Part shown: one piece after another, positions 11,307 to 23,469 of the stretch | How the letters are laid out: each line of letters starts with the position of its first letter | Numbering within the stretch: position 1 is the stretch's first letter | Origin: Gamarada debralockiae | Lineage: Eukaryota > Ascomycota > Leotiomycetes > Helotiales > Hyphodiscaceae | Assembly: GCA_002803225.1 (NCBI GenBank) | Contig: NXFV01001370.1 | Span: forward strand, 1-64,000 | Length of the DNA stretch: 64,000 nt | Direction of reading: 5' to 3' | The notes under the pieces: model-generated | What the model was told of the DNA's origin: nothing | What the model saw: the letters and a program-made list of their open reading frames with translations, nothing else | Databases searched by the model: none | Made by a program: the position numbers and the translations under genes

Positions 11307-12476
11307 TCACTTCAACCCAGCAAATGGCTTGGCCTTTACCATGTACTCCTTCCATGTCGTCAATTTGTCAACCAAGATCTAGGAAAATCATTAGCACTTT
11401 GTGATTACAGCCTAGAGAGAGGTACTTACCGAGTGACTCTCATCAAGCTTAGCTCCTCCATAGTAGCCGAACTCGTGCATTAATCTCATGTTCTGCAAAA
11501 GCTCCTCTTGACCATCTGCTGGCATTCCTGATTTGGCCAAGGCATCCTTGAAGACTTCGTGAGGAAGTTCAACAGCTTTCGCGGTCTTTCCAGCTTCAGG
11601 GAAGACCTCCTGGAACTCCTTAACAATCTCCGCGACGCTGTAATAGTCCGTGGCACCCAAAACTCTCATGCCGAGTGTCTTCTCACGGTTGAGCAGAATA
11701 CCCTTGACAAATTTGCCGGTATCATCTGCGGTATCAAGAAGGGGAACTGGAGAAGAGGTAGGGATAGGCAGACCGAGAGTCCAGTCATTGTTGGGAGGAA
11801 GTTGGCGCATCATGCTACCAGGAATGTTGGACATGTAGAATCCAGGAAGGAAGAACGATGCAGGAAGCCCAATCTCGCGGATGTAGGCTTCAACGTGAGC
11901 TTTGGAGTCGAAGTGCTTGACGTTGGAGAGAGCACCCTTGGAAACTGAGGCGTGTTAGTGATAGATCACATCTTGTCAAATGATAATATATTTTACTTAC
12001 GCTCAGTAACATTGAGCAAAGAGCTCCAGATGAAATGCTGGACACCGGCTTCCTATGGCATTGATTAGCTTCTTTTCCAGTATCTATATTGCAGCGAGAT
12101 ACATACTTTAGCAGCGTCGGCAATTGCTTTTCCTTGCTTCATCTCCACGTCTGCACTGTGACTCTCCCAGTAATTGGTCACAGCGTAGACCGCATATGCA
12201 CCTTTCATGGCTGACTTCAAAGTGGCAGCATCGTTCAGATTGGCCTAAGTGACATATTTTCAGCCTTGAGCGGGGTTCAACCGTGGATCAACTTACTGCA
12301 ACGGTTTCGGCCCCCAGACTCTCCAAAGCCTTCGCTGATGGCTTTGAGGTATCACGGGTGATTCCACGGACGGCCCATGATTCTCTCATCTTGGAATCAC
12401 CGAGCATGGCTTTGACAACTGAGCCTCCCTGAATACCAGTGGCTCCAAACACAACGAGGATCTTCTTGCTGGCCAT
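11307..12476 (-). CDS. NmrA-like NAD(P)-binding protein (318 aa)
   Basis: An atypical SDR of the NmrA/HSCARG type. These bind NAD(P) and act either as redox sensors/regulators or as reductases. Five exons join in phase: 12476-12297, 12244-12107, 12052-12001, 11944-11430, 11378-11307. The Rossmann glycine motif is VVFGATGIQGGSVV at residues 9-22. Further family landmarks are AVRGITRDTSKPSA, GAYAVYAVTNYWESHS, GVQHFIWSSLLNVTE and LPASFFLPGFYMSN. The canonical SDR Tyr-x3-Lys is not obvious, which fits the atypical subclass. The C-terminus (GGAKLDESHSILVDKLTTW) is typical. No disruption is seen. Physiological substrate unknown. Confidence 0.9.
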
Positions 12477-14380
12477 TGCGATTGGTTGTGATAATTGCTG
12501 CGGGGTAGTTTGAAAACTTGACGTCAATTGATTTGTATTGGGATTGAATTTGTATTATGAACTTGTATGAAGTTGTGGAATGCTGTCGAACTGATGCTGA
12601 TTATGATGAATTGAACTGAAATCACAGAAGAGGGGGGGCATTCTGCCTACTTATATTTCTCCCGCTTTGTCCCAGCTATGTGGTTCAAGCTATCCTGCGG
12701 CGCATGAAGCATTCTTCCATCCACTCACCAACGCACCCAAATCTTCTCATGAGGCCGAAGGCTTGGCTTACAAACACGCTCCCTCACAGCTATTACACAT
12801 CTCAGAAGACGTTGGAATAATCTCTCGGTCCCTCGCGTCAAAGAAGCCATCATCGCATCGTTCAATGTTTGACAAAAATCGACAGGGTCGGGATTCATCC
12901 AATCAGAGGCCTTCCTCAGAAACTCGGTGTTCGCTTCGCTTGGCATACCCCGAAGCGCGATTTTTGGAATCTTCGTCAGCAAGGCTGCCACCAAAATGTC
13001 TCCGAAAAAAAGTGTGCGACGAGTTCTAATTGGTTGGTTGGCAGCTTACCAAGACTTGAGGAAGCTGCAGCCACATTCATCATCACGGAAAATCTCGTGG
13101 CCTGAAGACTCGATTCTTCTTCCTATCTGGACTCCCTCCTTCGAAGGCTTTTCTTTCCTTGGCCCAAAGGCATCAAGCTTCCAACACATTCTTCTTTACT
13201 TCCAATAATCCTTCAATTGCAGGTACACAGATCCAGCCCTCAACCACGTCCTCATATCCTACATGATCAGACCAGTACTATCATTCTTGGCTCTCACGCA
13301 GCCAAGCATTGTAGTATCATATCGAAAAATAAGAAATCAATATCTGTTCAACAATATTCATTGTCTACTTGCAAATAAAGATCCAACAACAGTGTAGGAG
13401 CAAGGGTAGATCTTACCGGCGATCTCCGAACGCGCTCGAAAGGCGCCTGGCCGCATCAGGTCGTTTCACTAAACGACCTTCCTCGCTTGGGCTGGCGGCT
13501 GCACAGCGAATTGCGTTATTGGCCGGGGCCGCGAACCACACTCAGCGGCTGTGCTTCTAAAAGTATGCTTAAAATGTCCAACGTTCGGCAGGTGAGAAAG
13601 TTTATTGAGACCTTCAGGAGAACTGAATTAGCATGTGTTAGTTGTATTGAATTTTGGGAGCGGGGTTCGACCTGAGTGTTGTAGGCCCGCTACCTCTCAA
13701 TGCTCTCTCAAATCATTGGCCTTCTTTACAGTAGCAACGATTTTTAAGCTGGTGTTTTTAAGCAAAGGCCTTGGTTGGGCAAACGCGTGTGGTTATCTTA
13801 TTTCGCTTCTGTTCGTGCTAGCTGCTTATTGTTTCTATTTCTATTTCCCGTACTACGTTTTGTGGGGATTTTATACCAGTATAAAAGTTATGAAAAGACA
13901 AGGATTTTTGCTTGAAAACGATTTTTAAAGTTTTAAAAATGATTCTCAAGGCTTAGAGGAGCTTAGATAGAGTGGATCCCCTCTCATCTGAGTCTTGTGG
14001 TTGGCAGCTACGAGCAACGGTCTGTCGACGCGACATTACACTAGAGCACTTCTCTTTGCATAAAAGCCCCAGCTTAAAAATCGTTGCTAAAGAAGACCAA
14101 TCAATTCTCTTCAAACTCCAACATTTTCACTTGCGTACTGCACCCTGGTCTGCGCTAAATTGAAACATGCAAGTGATACTGGCGCGTATCTACCCAAGGG
14201 TTACTCAGGCTAGTATCTGTAGTACAACAACGCTTGATGATCTCGACGACACCTTCATATGATTGTGGTACTCAAGAATTGATACTTTGGTTCTAATATC
14301 TTTCTCCACTCTTCGTCTGACTATAGCCATCTACGTCTTCTGCTTCTGAATTTACGGACCACTCGACTTGTCATACGAAT
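12477..14380. other. no gene recognised; decayed DNA
   Basis: Overlapping frames at 12667-13208 occur on both strands without motifs. A short perfect palindrome (gtcgtttcactaaacgac, about 13459-13476) is present. From 13600 to 14000 the DNA becomes AT-rich. No tRNA could be folded around the B-box-like string near 13669. Confidence 0.4.
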
Positions 14381-16521
14381 ATGTCTCGACCAGGCATGCA
14401 ATATGTTCCACCGAAGAATCCTGCCACAGCAGCCACGCGCAGTCTGACTGAACCTTCTTTGATCTCCAGAACATCTGAAAAACCCGGTCCCTCTACTAAA
14501 GAACCAGCTTTCATTAAGTCGACATGGGGAATTGGATGGCAGACACCTACTCTGATGCTGGCATCCTATGTTCTTGGTATGAAAAACTTCAAATCAAACC
14601 CATGCGCTACTATATTCTAATATCTCTTTTGGCAGCACTCGCCATCGCCGTTGCGCATCTGTTGCTGTTTCGATACCTTGATGGAAAGGACGCCGATGGT
14701 CTCCACGAAGTCGCTCCTCAGTCATACATCTCGACAGCTTCCAATATCCTAGCGAACACCTTTGGCTTCTTCCTCAGGGCTGCGCTGGCTGTAGCTTTCG
14801 TCCAGTATCTTTGGTACCTCCTTCGAGTTTCGACAATGAAAGTATCCACTATAGAATTGTTATTCTCCATCAGGTCCAATCCTTTTATTCTCTTGAGGTC
14901 CGCCGCCTTGCGTGCCACCCCATTGCTCTTCACCCTTTCAATCCTAATGTGGGCGTCGCAGATTGTGACGAGCTTTCCCCCTGGTGCGATCACAGTTGTG
15001 ACAGCCCAAAGAATATCGAACAGGGCTGTAATTGTTCCTACATTCAATGCATCTTTTGTAAGCCTAGGTCTCTGTAGCGAGATGTTTGCAGAAGCTGTAC
15101 TGACCTGACATCTGGTAGATGGGAAACGGCTCTGGAGCTGATGCTAGCACATTTTCTTTGAGTACATTGTCGGCCCTTGCGCCAGATGGATTTGTTGCGC
15201 AGTAAGTTATCTACTTCTTTAACACGTAAAATTTATAGTTTTAATCATAGGATCGATTAGGGGAATTGCAGGAAACAAAGATGCCGGTCTGATGAGTCGA
15301 CTTGCTTTCCAAGTGCTGGTCTCAGGCCAATCGTTTGCTTTACCCTCACACTGCACCACCAGTCCAGCCACCGTACAATGGCACCTTCACGCTCTCGCAT
15401 TTCACCAGCAGCGCTTATACGCCTCTTTCAGCTAACGCAGATGCTTTCTTAAACAGCCCCAATGGATCAATTACAATGCAGCAAGACAGAATGCTGTGCA
15501 TTCCGGGTCGCGCAAACTTCACTGTGACCAACACGTATTTAGGCAACGTCGAATCGAGAACGGTCACGACGAATCCAATCGATCCCCTCATCAACCTCGC
15601 TCCTCCCACTCACGATAATGAGATCTTAGTCCCAGGTTTTTGTCTCAACGGTACTAGTGCATACGGTATTGAGCCCGCAAACTGGAGCACGTATGCTTTG
15701 AGCTATTATCGTGATAATAACATCATGGCCATCATAGACGCAATGATGCTAGAACTCACAGGAAGCTTCAAGGCGCAGCTTAATCAACGATCCTCACTCC
15801 CGTCTGTCGCAGGACCAGTCAACAACTCTTTGTTATTCGATAATCTGGCCTGGGATGGGTCTGTAGGGATAACAACCAACACGTCAGGAAACGACAATGC
15901 AGGTAACTACCTTCCCTCCATCTGTTCTCCGTATTTCTTTACTAATGAGGCTTAGCCATCAACGGCACAATTATTGATAGGACACGCTTGAACACAGAAT
16001 TCGGGAAGTTTTCGGCTTTTGACGCCCCACATCCTGCATTCAACATCACCCAAGACCTCCTCAACGACTACCTCTTCAACATGACAACTTCAATAATGAC
16101 ATCGTTTGGAGTATGGAATACTACTTCAGACGCTATAATATCAACGACAATTAACGTCTATAGCTTCTCACGTCCGCTGAACCTCATCCTGCCATACTTC
16201 ATCAGCCTGCTACTTGCAGTCCCATTCATTCTCATCGGAGGCATGGCTTTACACTATAATGGGGTTTCAGCAATAGATGGAGGTTTCATGCAAATCATTG
16301 CGACATCGACTGGGAGCGCGGTCCTCGACAGAGCTGCAGCTGGAGGCTGCCTCGGTGGAGACGAGAGCGTACCGCAAGAACTGAGGGACTTGGAGATCAA
16401 ATTTGGAGAGATCATCGACCGAGAAGAGCCAGGCAGAATCAAACGCGCAGGATTCGGGATTGAAAGCGAGATCACTACATTGAAGAAAGGAGACAATTAT
16501 GGAATCGCAAGGTGGATATGA
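14381..16521 (+). pseudogene. fungal multi-span membrane protein, probably frame-disrupted
   Basis: A fungal membrane protein with N-terminal TM segments and a long glycosylatable outside domain. Exon 1 (MSRPGMQYVPPKNP..) splices at 14576 to 14635 in phase, giving TM helices (LALAIAVAHLLLFRYL; FFLRAALAVAFVQYLWYLL; LLFTLSILMWASQIV). A further intron (15059-15119) joins FNASF to MGNGSGADAS. After the donor at 15200 the frames do not connect cleanly: GLMSRLAFQVLVSGQSFALP lies in one frame and PPVQPPYNGTFTLSHF in another. From there the frame is open to 15907. A normal intron leads to AINGTIIDRTRLN, a last TM (LILPYFISLLLAVPFILIGG) and a charged tail. Many N-x-S/T sites support an extracellular domain. 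Either one or two small indels are present or I have missed an unusual splice. Confidence 0.6.
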
Positions 16522-19500
16522 CCTGATCGCTCATAGAGAGGCGTGATACGACATCGCGTCGGCAATACTGTGAACTCCTGGATCTGCATTGGCTATCCCC
16601 CGGACGAACTTCCGCTTCCGCCTCGGATCGCAAGCTCCCGATAGCTAGTCGAAAGCTGACGACCGAATAGAATATGCTCAATCTCCCGCAATTTACCGGA
16701 TCTCGAGTTCTTCTTCGTTGCGGGCGAGACGTGTCTTGTACACATCTGAGAAACGCCAAGTTCAATCGAAAGGTGGAGAGATTATGTTCTCAGAACATAT
16801 AAAGAGCAGCAAGCACTTCTTTGGTGTTGCAGTGTGTTTCGAAGCCATTCTTCTACAACGCCTTCCTTCGTCGACAGCTTAGAGAACACAAGTTGGACAG
16901 ATACAGGGTTGTATCACGAGCGACTTCTTAATGGAGCTCGAGTAGCAGGTGGATGAGCTAGTCAACCAAATGCAATCGTTGTTGTCAACAGATTTGTCGC
17001 TATCGTCCGAGCCATCTGGCTGTGACAAATTGAGAGCCTCAGAATTCTCGAGGATCAAGGACGCCCAAAGGCGCCTAAATAATGACATCTAACTCTTCTT
17101 GGATTGAGGTTCTATCTCGCCAACCAACTGCTTTTATCGTCTGGGCACACCAAAGACAAGATTCAAGAAGCTTTGGAGATTATCCGTCGATGCGATTCCA
17201 CAGTCGTGGTCAGTGGAACGGAAAGACTCCTCCCCCCATCATCGCCTCGCAACCAGGCCTGAAGCTTTATTACGAGGCACTCGGTTTCTTCGAACGGGTC
17301 AACACTTTCCGCCTGTCCTGCCACAACGATTGGTTGTCTGTCCACAGCTCTATCCCCCCTATCACCTCTCCTGCTTCACTCCGATATGTCAAATCATGGT
17401 CATTAAGGTGCCATATACTCTGAGAGGGCAAGTGCTGAACTATTCAAGCAAAATGAACCTTCCAGCAAATGCCTCAGCGAGCCATTCGTCCACTAGATGA
17501 CTGTTGAGACCACATCATAGATGTAATGATGAAATTGGAAGCTGCCGAAAAATATCGATTCCCTAACCCTCGAATATCACTCCAGCCGCTGCGCCCGCTT
17601 GGACAGGAACTCATTCTGATAGTGCCTCTTAATACAAGCCAGCTGTTCTGTCCTAAGGTCACAGGGCCTTTCGCTTCCGCAGCATACTGGCTCGATCCCA
17701 CCATGTTCACGGAACGGGTGTCCCCCATTCCAAGTCAACTCAATAAGCGCAAAAATCATATACTCAGACTGAATAAATGCAACTTCCTTTTCGGTAGGCA
17801 CCACACTGCAGATTGAATTTCACATACCGCATTATTCGACAATCTGTTTCATTGAGCTTGGAAGATTGCAAATGCAATGGGATCTTTAGTCCCGAGGCTA
17901 TTAAGTTCCTCCTTGGCCACTGGTGGGGATGGGACACCGACTGAGAAAGCACTCGACACCACCGATCACATCGTCTCCATCATTCATGACAATTGTACGT
18001 ATGAGGACTGGCGAAATCATTGGCGAATTGCAGCTTTGTTATATGGAGCTTTCATCATTCTCTGCCTCTCGATACCTCGCTGGCTCCTCGATCTTCGCAG
18101 CTTACTAAAGCCCGATTTGACCTTGTTCATGCAATAATCAGACCAAGTGCGCTTGGAGCGTGCAAATTATGTATCCCTGAAGCCACAGGTCTTCGGGAAA
18201 ATCTTGCGTTCTCGGACAGCTCTATGGCCGCAAAGACAAGGCACACCCGGGCCAGCATCTTCGCGTTCTGCTCCAAACGGAGGAGAGCAACACGGAAGCA
18301 ACCACTTCGTCGGCTTCTGCTGCAAGCAACGACCACTCACTTGGGAGAGTTGAACCATCGATATCCACCGGACTTTAAACCACAGATCAAAACACAGCTG
18401 GAACAGTTCCTTCAGCTTCTACTCTAACCGATGGAGAATCTCCCAACACTGCTGAACGATTGACTTCGGCCGTACCCGACCGAATAAAAAAGGATCTCCT
18501 TCTCTGCTGGGCACTTCACTGCCGTTTGGACTTCAGGTGCTGCATCATTCGACATTTTGTTCAATGGCAGTTTGGTCACTGCGATATACTAGGTGCGTTG
18601 GCACTTCCCAGATCACTCTGTCTCAAACTATTGATTGGTTCCGGGTTGACAAGAGATCAGGCTTCACAGCCACTGAGACGGCATTATCGTCGACAGCATT
18701 GTTGCTATCGCAATGGATCCAGTAGTAGTGAATTCGACATCGTCGAGGACTCAAGGCTCTGAAAGACGGGTCCATCTACTTAAAGTCGACCCTTCATACC
18801 GATCCGGCACTGTCTGCTTAGGAGAAGGTGGCAGACTTGATAGGAAGATGGTTGAGCATTTGATCGTACAGATGAGTTGGTTCGGGATCTTGCTGCTACA
18901 ATCACTCGAAGTGGGAAGTAGAATGATCCTTCTCCCGTGCTAGGGGGACAGTTGCAGTACACTTTTCAAAACTGCCTGGTCTTGACATATTTGGACTACG
19001 AATACGCCCGCCTCTACCCTAAAATCTCAACAACAACAACTGCCTTCGACTCCGAAGCTTGGCCGGTGTTGAAACTGAAAGCAAACCATCAATCTTCTTA
19101 TGAAAGAGCACGTTCATGGCCTATTGGCCACTTGCTTCCGATGGATAGGGAGAAAGCGAACCATTTACGAACAGCCCAAAGGTACTGTTGGTTCGTGAAT
19201 AAGGTCAGGTCTCTAACTGTAGGGACTATTCGGAGCTTGAGATTGCTCAAGCTGAAGGAATAATGTATCAAATCATGAAATTTTGGCTGTTGTAGGTGTT
19301 GGTCGAATAGAGTTGTTTGTTCGTTGTCGCAGCTTTGAAAGCGATATGGCTTCCGATTTTTTCAAGTTTGGCAGCCACGAGGGTGACGACTTCCTAACCG
19401 GGCTCGTCGAAGGTGAATCCTTCTTTACTTCGAGTTTCCTTAAGCGAGGAGATGACGATTTAGGACAGTTTTTCAAAGCATCAGGAAGTTTTTCAGGATA

Positions 19501-19981
19501 CTTTGAAGGGGTGCTGTCTTCAACAACTATCACGTGCACAGGAACAAACAACCCGACAGTAAGGTCAACCTTCATATATCTTATTCTTAGGTCTTCGATG
19601 CAATCCGTTCCGAGGTATATCTAATTTGGGATATACCAGCCCACTGGTACTGTGCAACGGAACACATGTAGGCAGTGTCGAAACCGGTAAGGTGCATGAG
19701 AGAAGGTCGTGGAAATATCTTTAATTGCGCGACATGACAAAATTTAACTCCATCTTTTACCAATACCAACACACAAGCCATCCCGAAAGAAGGGGGGATG
19801 CAAGCTCCAAGCACTTGATGCACCTTCCTTGCCCCCAGATCATTAAGACTAATCGCCTAAATCGTATGTTCTTCACAGTAATGTATTCCTCAACTGGTTG
19901 GAAAACTTGATCTTTGAAAATTACACTATATACCAAAGAAATCGAATATCCACATCGAGTATTCAAGCTCCTAATCCATCC
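16522..19981. other. 3.5 kb decayed stretch without an intact gene
   Basis: Many short frames occur on both strands, with none intact. Plus-strand fragments such as 17877-18137 (DHIVSIIHDNCTYEDWRNHW) and 18713-18943 read like former coding sequence, but I could not assign a family. On the minus strand 19575-19273 there is a Lys/Ser-rich frame of low complexity. See the separate entry for 16870-17220. Confidence 0.45.
16870..17220 (+). pseudogene. coding relic, possibly of a STAND-type N-terminal domain
   Basis: Plus-strand text GCITSDFLMELE-stop-QVDELVNQMQSLLSTDLSLS continues to DKLRASEFSRIKDAQRRLNN. After a frame change, GHTKDKIQEALEIIRRCDST follows. The helical heptads and the W/G-x-x-KDKI-x-E-x-L-x-x-I-x-R spacing resemble N-terminal helical domains of fungal STAND (NLR-like) proteins, but this is a weak match. 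The stop fits CAG->TAG. Confidence 0.25.
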
Positions 19982-20963
19982 TTAAAGTTTCCCTCCCATC
20001 TTCACCGTCAGGGTGGCAGTGCTCTGGGCAATGTAGCAGCTTCCGTCACTGGTGCCAACTGAGTCCGTGGCAGTCAACCACATGTTCTGATTCATATCGC
20101 TGGTGCAATCTGGTGCCTCCTTGCTGGTGATGGACATGTTGTAGTCGTTGCCACCTGCGTTCATGATGGCGGAGACATCGTATCCAGAACCAGTAGAGCA
20201 GAAGTTTCCCTCGAACCAGGTCGTCGCGAAGGCACCTGATATAACGGTCTCGCTGCAGGCCTGCGCACAGCCGACCTGGGAGTTGTCCATGAAGGCAACA
20301 GTCTGAGATGAACCAGGTGAAAGGGAGAAAGTGAGTGAAGTGTCCTTTGGTGCTAGTGCAGAACCAGAGAGTGGCCGTCCGTCGGATCCAACCTTGTTCC
20401 AGCAGTTGACAGTGATGCTGGCTGATTGGGTGTTGATGAACGTGGCGGTGAAATCGTAGCCGGAAGGCGAGCCGACCTTGATGATGTTAGATCCGTATGG
20501 CACTCCAACATTTCCCACGTAAGAGTCTCCAGCCACTCCTGATGTGCCTGATGAAGAGCCAAATGTCGTGCGCGAGTTTGAAGCACCAACCACGTCATTA
20601 AAAAGCGACTCAACACCAGTGATTATGTCGTCAACGAGGGAGGAGGCGGTCGTCTTCGTGGCAGGTGCGGCGGTAGCAGTGGTGACAGTCGCAGTATTTC
20701 CGGCCGGAGCAGCGGCAGCAGTCTTCGAGGCCTTGCCTGCTTCGTATGCAGAGGACCAGTTGATACCCATCGCATCCCAGTCAAGGGAAGCCCAATCGAC
20801 GCTGCAAAACATTATTAGCGACCGTCACGATTTCCAAAGCGGAGTATCCAATTCCTTACTCCTTCTTCTCATGAGCATGTCGATGGAGATGAGCATGAGT
20901 TGGACCAGCCACGGCTTCGCCAATGCCCATGGCGGCAATCATCATTGCAGTCGAGTAACGCAT
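19982..20963 (-). CDS. secreted Asp f 4-like protein (307 aa)
   Basis: Matches the allergen Asp f 4-like family of secreted fungal proteins, whose molecular role is unknown. Exon 1 (20963-20860) encodes a signal-like start, MRYSTAMMIAAMGIGEAVAG, and a His-rich THAHLHRHAHEKK stretch. The intron (20859-20802) has GTAAGG and CAG ends, and exon 2 runs to TAA at 19982. An Ala/Thr-rich linker (residues about 50-80) precedes the family core: VGVPYGSNIIKV, GYDFTATFINTQSASITVNC, GSSQTVAFMDNSQVGCAQAC, MSITSKEAPDCTSDM and a C-terminal DGSCYIAQSTATLTVKMGG. There are several conserved Cys in the core. It seems intact. The reading frame begins with two further in-frame ATGs within the signal region. Confidence 0.85.
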
Positions 20964-23469
20964 TTTCGAAATGAATTGGATAAATCGCAATAATTCGATG
21001 GTAAATGGTGCTTTCGCGATTGTTGGGTATTTAAAATTTGGTTGAATGGGATCGTGAAAAGGAGGCCGTTGGGTTTAAGGAGCGTGCGAGCGATATATTG
21101 CTCAATTGGAGATAAAACGAGTGTATCGAACCGAAGGAATGCGTTCAACGGCGACCTGTATCCTTTGATGGTAAAGAAGGAAGAAAGGGAGACGGGCGGG
21201 AGGTAAGGGCCTGTGAAGTAGCAAGCTACGGCAGTGGGCCATGGATGGGTAATTTGGGGGGATATGAGACTCTGGTGGGCGCGACAGGGGTAAGATTGAG
21301 ATGAACCAGCTAATTTGACTTAGGACGGTGCTTTGATCCACTCACAACGCGTTCCTGGCATCGAACGCCATCGGGAAAGGGACACGCTCGTTGTGAGTGG
21401 TCAGAATTCTTTGTTCCTGGCAAGCTTTGACCGGGGGGTAAAATACCCACAGAACAACCGTTCAGCAGGTTTTCAGGCTTGGACGCTTCTGCTCGAGTCG
21501 GCGCAGACGAATCATCAACCACGACCTCCCTAACCTGGATGAGGTTATTTGGGAAATCAGATTGTTTCATCATGACTGATTGGGGCCACGACGACGCTAA
21601 ATGTGCCTCTGCGGCCTGCTGGCATTGTGGAGCTCGAGGGCACGAGGGACTGGTGATGTGCTTTCAAAACGTGATTTGAGTCTCAAAGATGAGCTGTTTA
21701 CGGTTGGCCTTTGACCTGAAAAGCCAACCGCAACGAAATACAGAATCAAAAATAACCACTATTTCCATTATCTTGAATCACTGAAATTACAGAATTTTAG
21801 CCCATCAGGCCACCAAGAGTTTATTCCTCAGGCTATCTCACAAAACAGTGGATCTTTTTACACCAAGCTTTCTGATCTCCGCCGATTTTTCAACGATTTC
21901 GGCAACGCTCCTGCTCGGGGAAAATTTCCGCGGCGCATTTAGATCTCATATCGGCCTGCCGATCTCACTCACTAAAAATATTAGAACGATTAATTTTGCA
22001 CATCAAAGGTCCAGAACGCTGCCACGTAAGTTCCATCATGTGAGCCGGCTGGCTAACTGAGCACTTATGCGCACCAAGTACATAATAGTTTTTGTGCGCC
22101 ATTTGTGAAGAGCCTATGAAGATGACATAAAAGATGGGGGAGGGCCTGCATAAGAGTTTTCACTGCTCCATAGTGACGAGAGTGGAGATTGGATAACCAA
22201 AGCCTAACTTGTGCAGATTTTTTGTGCCTGCATTGGGGCTTCATGCTCGGCGACACTATCTTCTCTGCTTTCTTGAAGGTTTGTTTGAGTTGGAGGGTCA
22301 CCTATGTTGCGGATTGGAGGACACTGAAATCCTGACTCTTTTGCTTCCTACCGTGCCTTGCTGTCGGGGGGCAATCGGACGGAATCTTCCTTGCTTTTTT
22401 GTTGAGTTTTTCGTTGTCCGATGCTTCTGACGTACCTGCAGACGTGGACACGTACTGTACCTGCACAAGATGATGATAGTGGAGGGGTGGAGCGAATGGA
22501 CGACGAGTGCATGCATGGAAAGCGAAATTCCTTGTGAACTCATGTGAACCTCGAGTGTCGTTCAATTTTAGTTCTGGTCGGCGGCCTCGAGGCCTTTTAA
22601 TGAGGCCATGCGGCCTGTGGTGAGAGACTGGTTGATGGGAAATGTCTATTTCAGCGTCAACGGCCTCGAATTGGCGGCCATGTTTTGTCGGAACATAAGC
22701 GCGCAGTGACCTAGTTGGCCAGTCATCGTACCGTTCCGTCGGAATGATTCAGCCTTGACAGGACGTCATCCGATAGAGTAATGTTACTCGTCCTCGCTTT
22801 GAATCGCCCGGAAAGTATCAACGCTTTTGCTGGAATGCGTCAGTCTCGACTTACCAAGGAATGCGACGACGTGTCCTGGTCCGGCCCCGTCAGAAAGTCT
22901 CACTGACTGTTGCTGAATCAACTGTCCAGTCATCCCTATTCCCAACAATAACATACTTTGAAGCATAGTACTGCAGGTGCTCATCCTCGGTCTACGAACC
23001 ACTCGGAAGCGTGCAATGACTGAGCATTGCTCGAAACCAGGCAGGGTGACCTGGCCAACTTGGCCGCTGAATTAATTCAATCTGAATGATCGAACGCCTG
23101 TTGGTAGACGATGCCAGCGAAGCATCTCTTGTTTGTCCCGCTATGGAGTACTTGGGGTCTAATGCCACCTCAGCAGCGGCAAATTCGAGTGGCCGTCGTG
23201 ATGGAAAACCAACTTGATCAAGAGAACTGCGAAAGGAAAAGCAGACCCAATCGAATACACCGTCGAACGAAACCTGAATCACTTACATTCAGTCCTTGTT
23301 CGAGGTCTCTTGATCCCGACAACCAACAGTCCCCAAGCCCATGTACGAATAACGAACAAGAAAATGAGCCAGATTACAGTATATTCTTGTATTATCCCAA
23401 TCTACCATATCCAGTTGCCCATCCATCTAGACTTTACTCCAAACAAAGTACCTAACGCCTATAGCCTTG
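20964..23469. other. 2.5 kb intergenic region without a recognised gene
   Basis: No frame shows motifs. It holds the promoter of the Asp f 4-like gene, the inverted repeat at 21338-21400, and a stretch near 22580-22690 rich in GGCC/GGCCTCGAGGCC palindromes. Confidence 0.45.
21338..21400. repeat. 12-bp perfect inverted repeat, hairpin-capable
   Basis: CCACTCACAACG at 21338-21349 is exactly mirrored by CGTTGTGAGTGG at 21389-21400, with a 39-nt loop. The similarity extends a few bases beyond each arm. It could be the ends of a short foldback element or an RNA hairpin. Confidence 0.6.

Noticed and set aside
12667..13208. Overlapping plus-strand frames as a gene.
   Set aside because: Several frames are open at once on both strands, none has motifs, and no splice structure supports any of them.
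13655..13700. tRNA candidate with a GGTTCGACCT B-box-like string.
   Set aside because: No A box at the right distance and no acceptor stem pairing.
21480..21560. Possible TPP riboswitch because of an ACCTGGATGAGG-like string.
   Set aside because: The CTGAGA core and the conserved ACCTGATCTGGATAATGCCAG-type part are missing on both strands.
22580..22700. GGCC-rich palindromes as a regulatory array.
   Set aside because: Only a few short palindromes without constant spacing; chance cannot be excluded.
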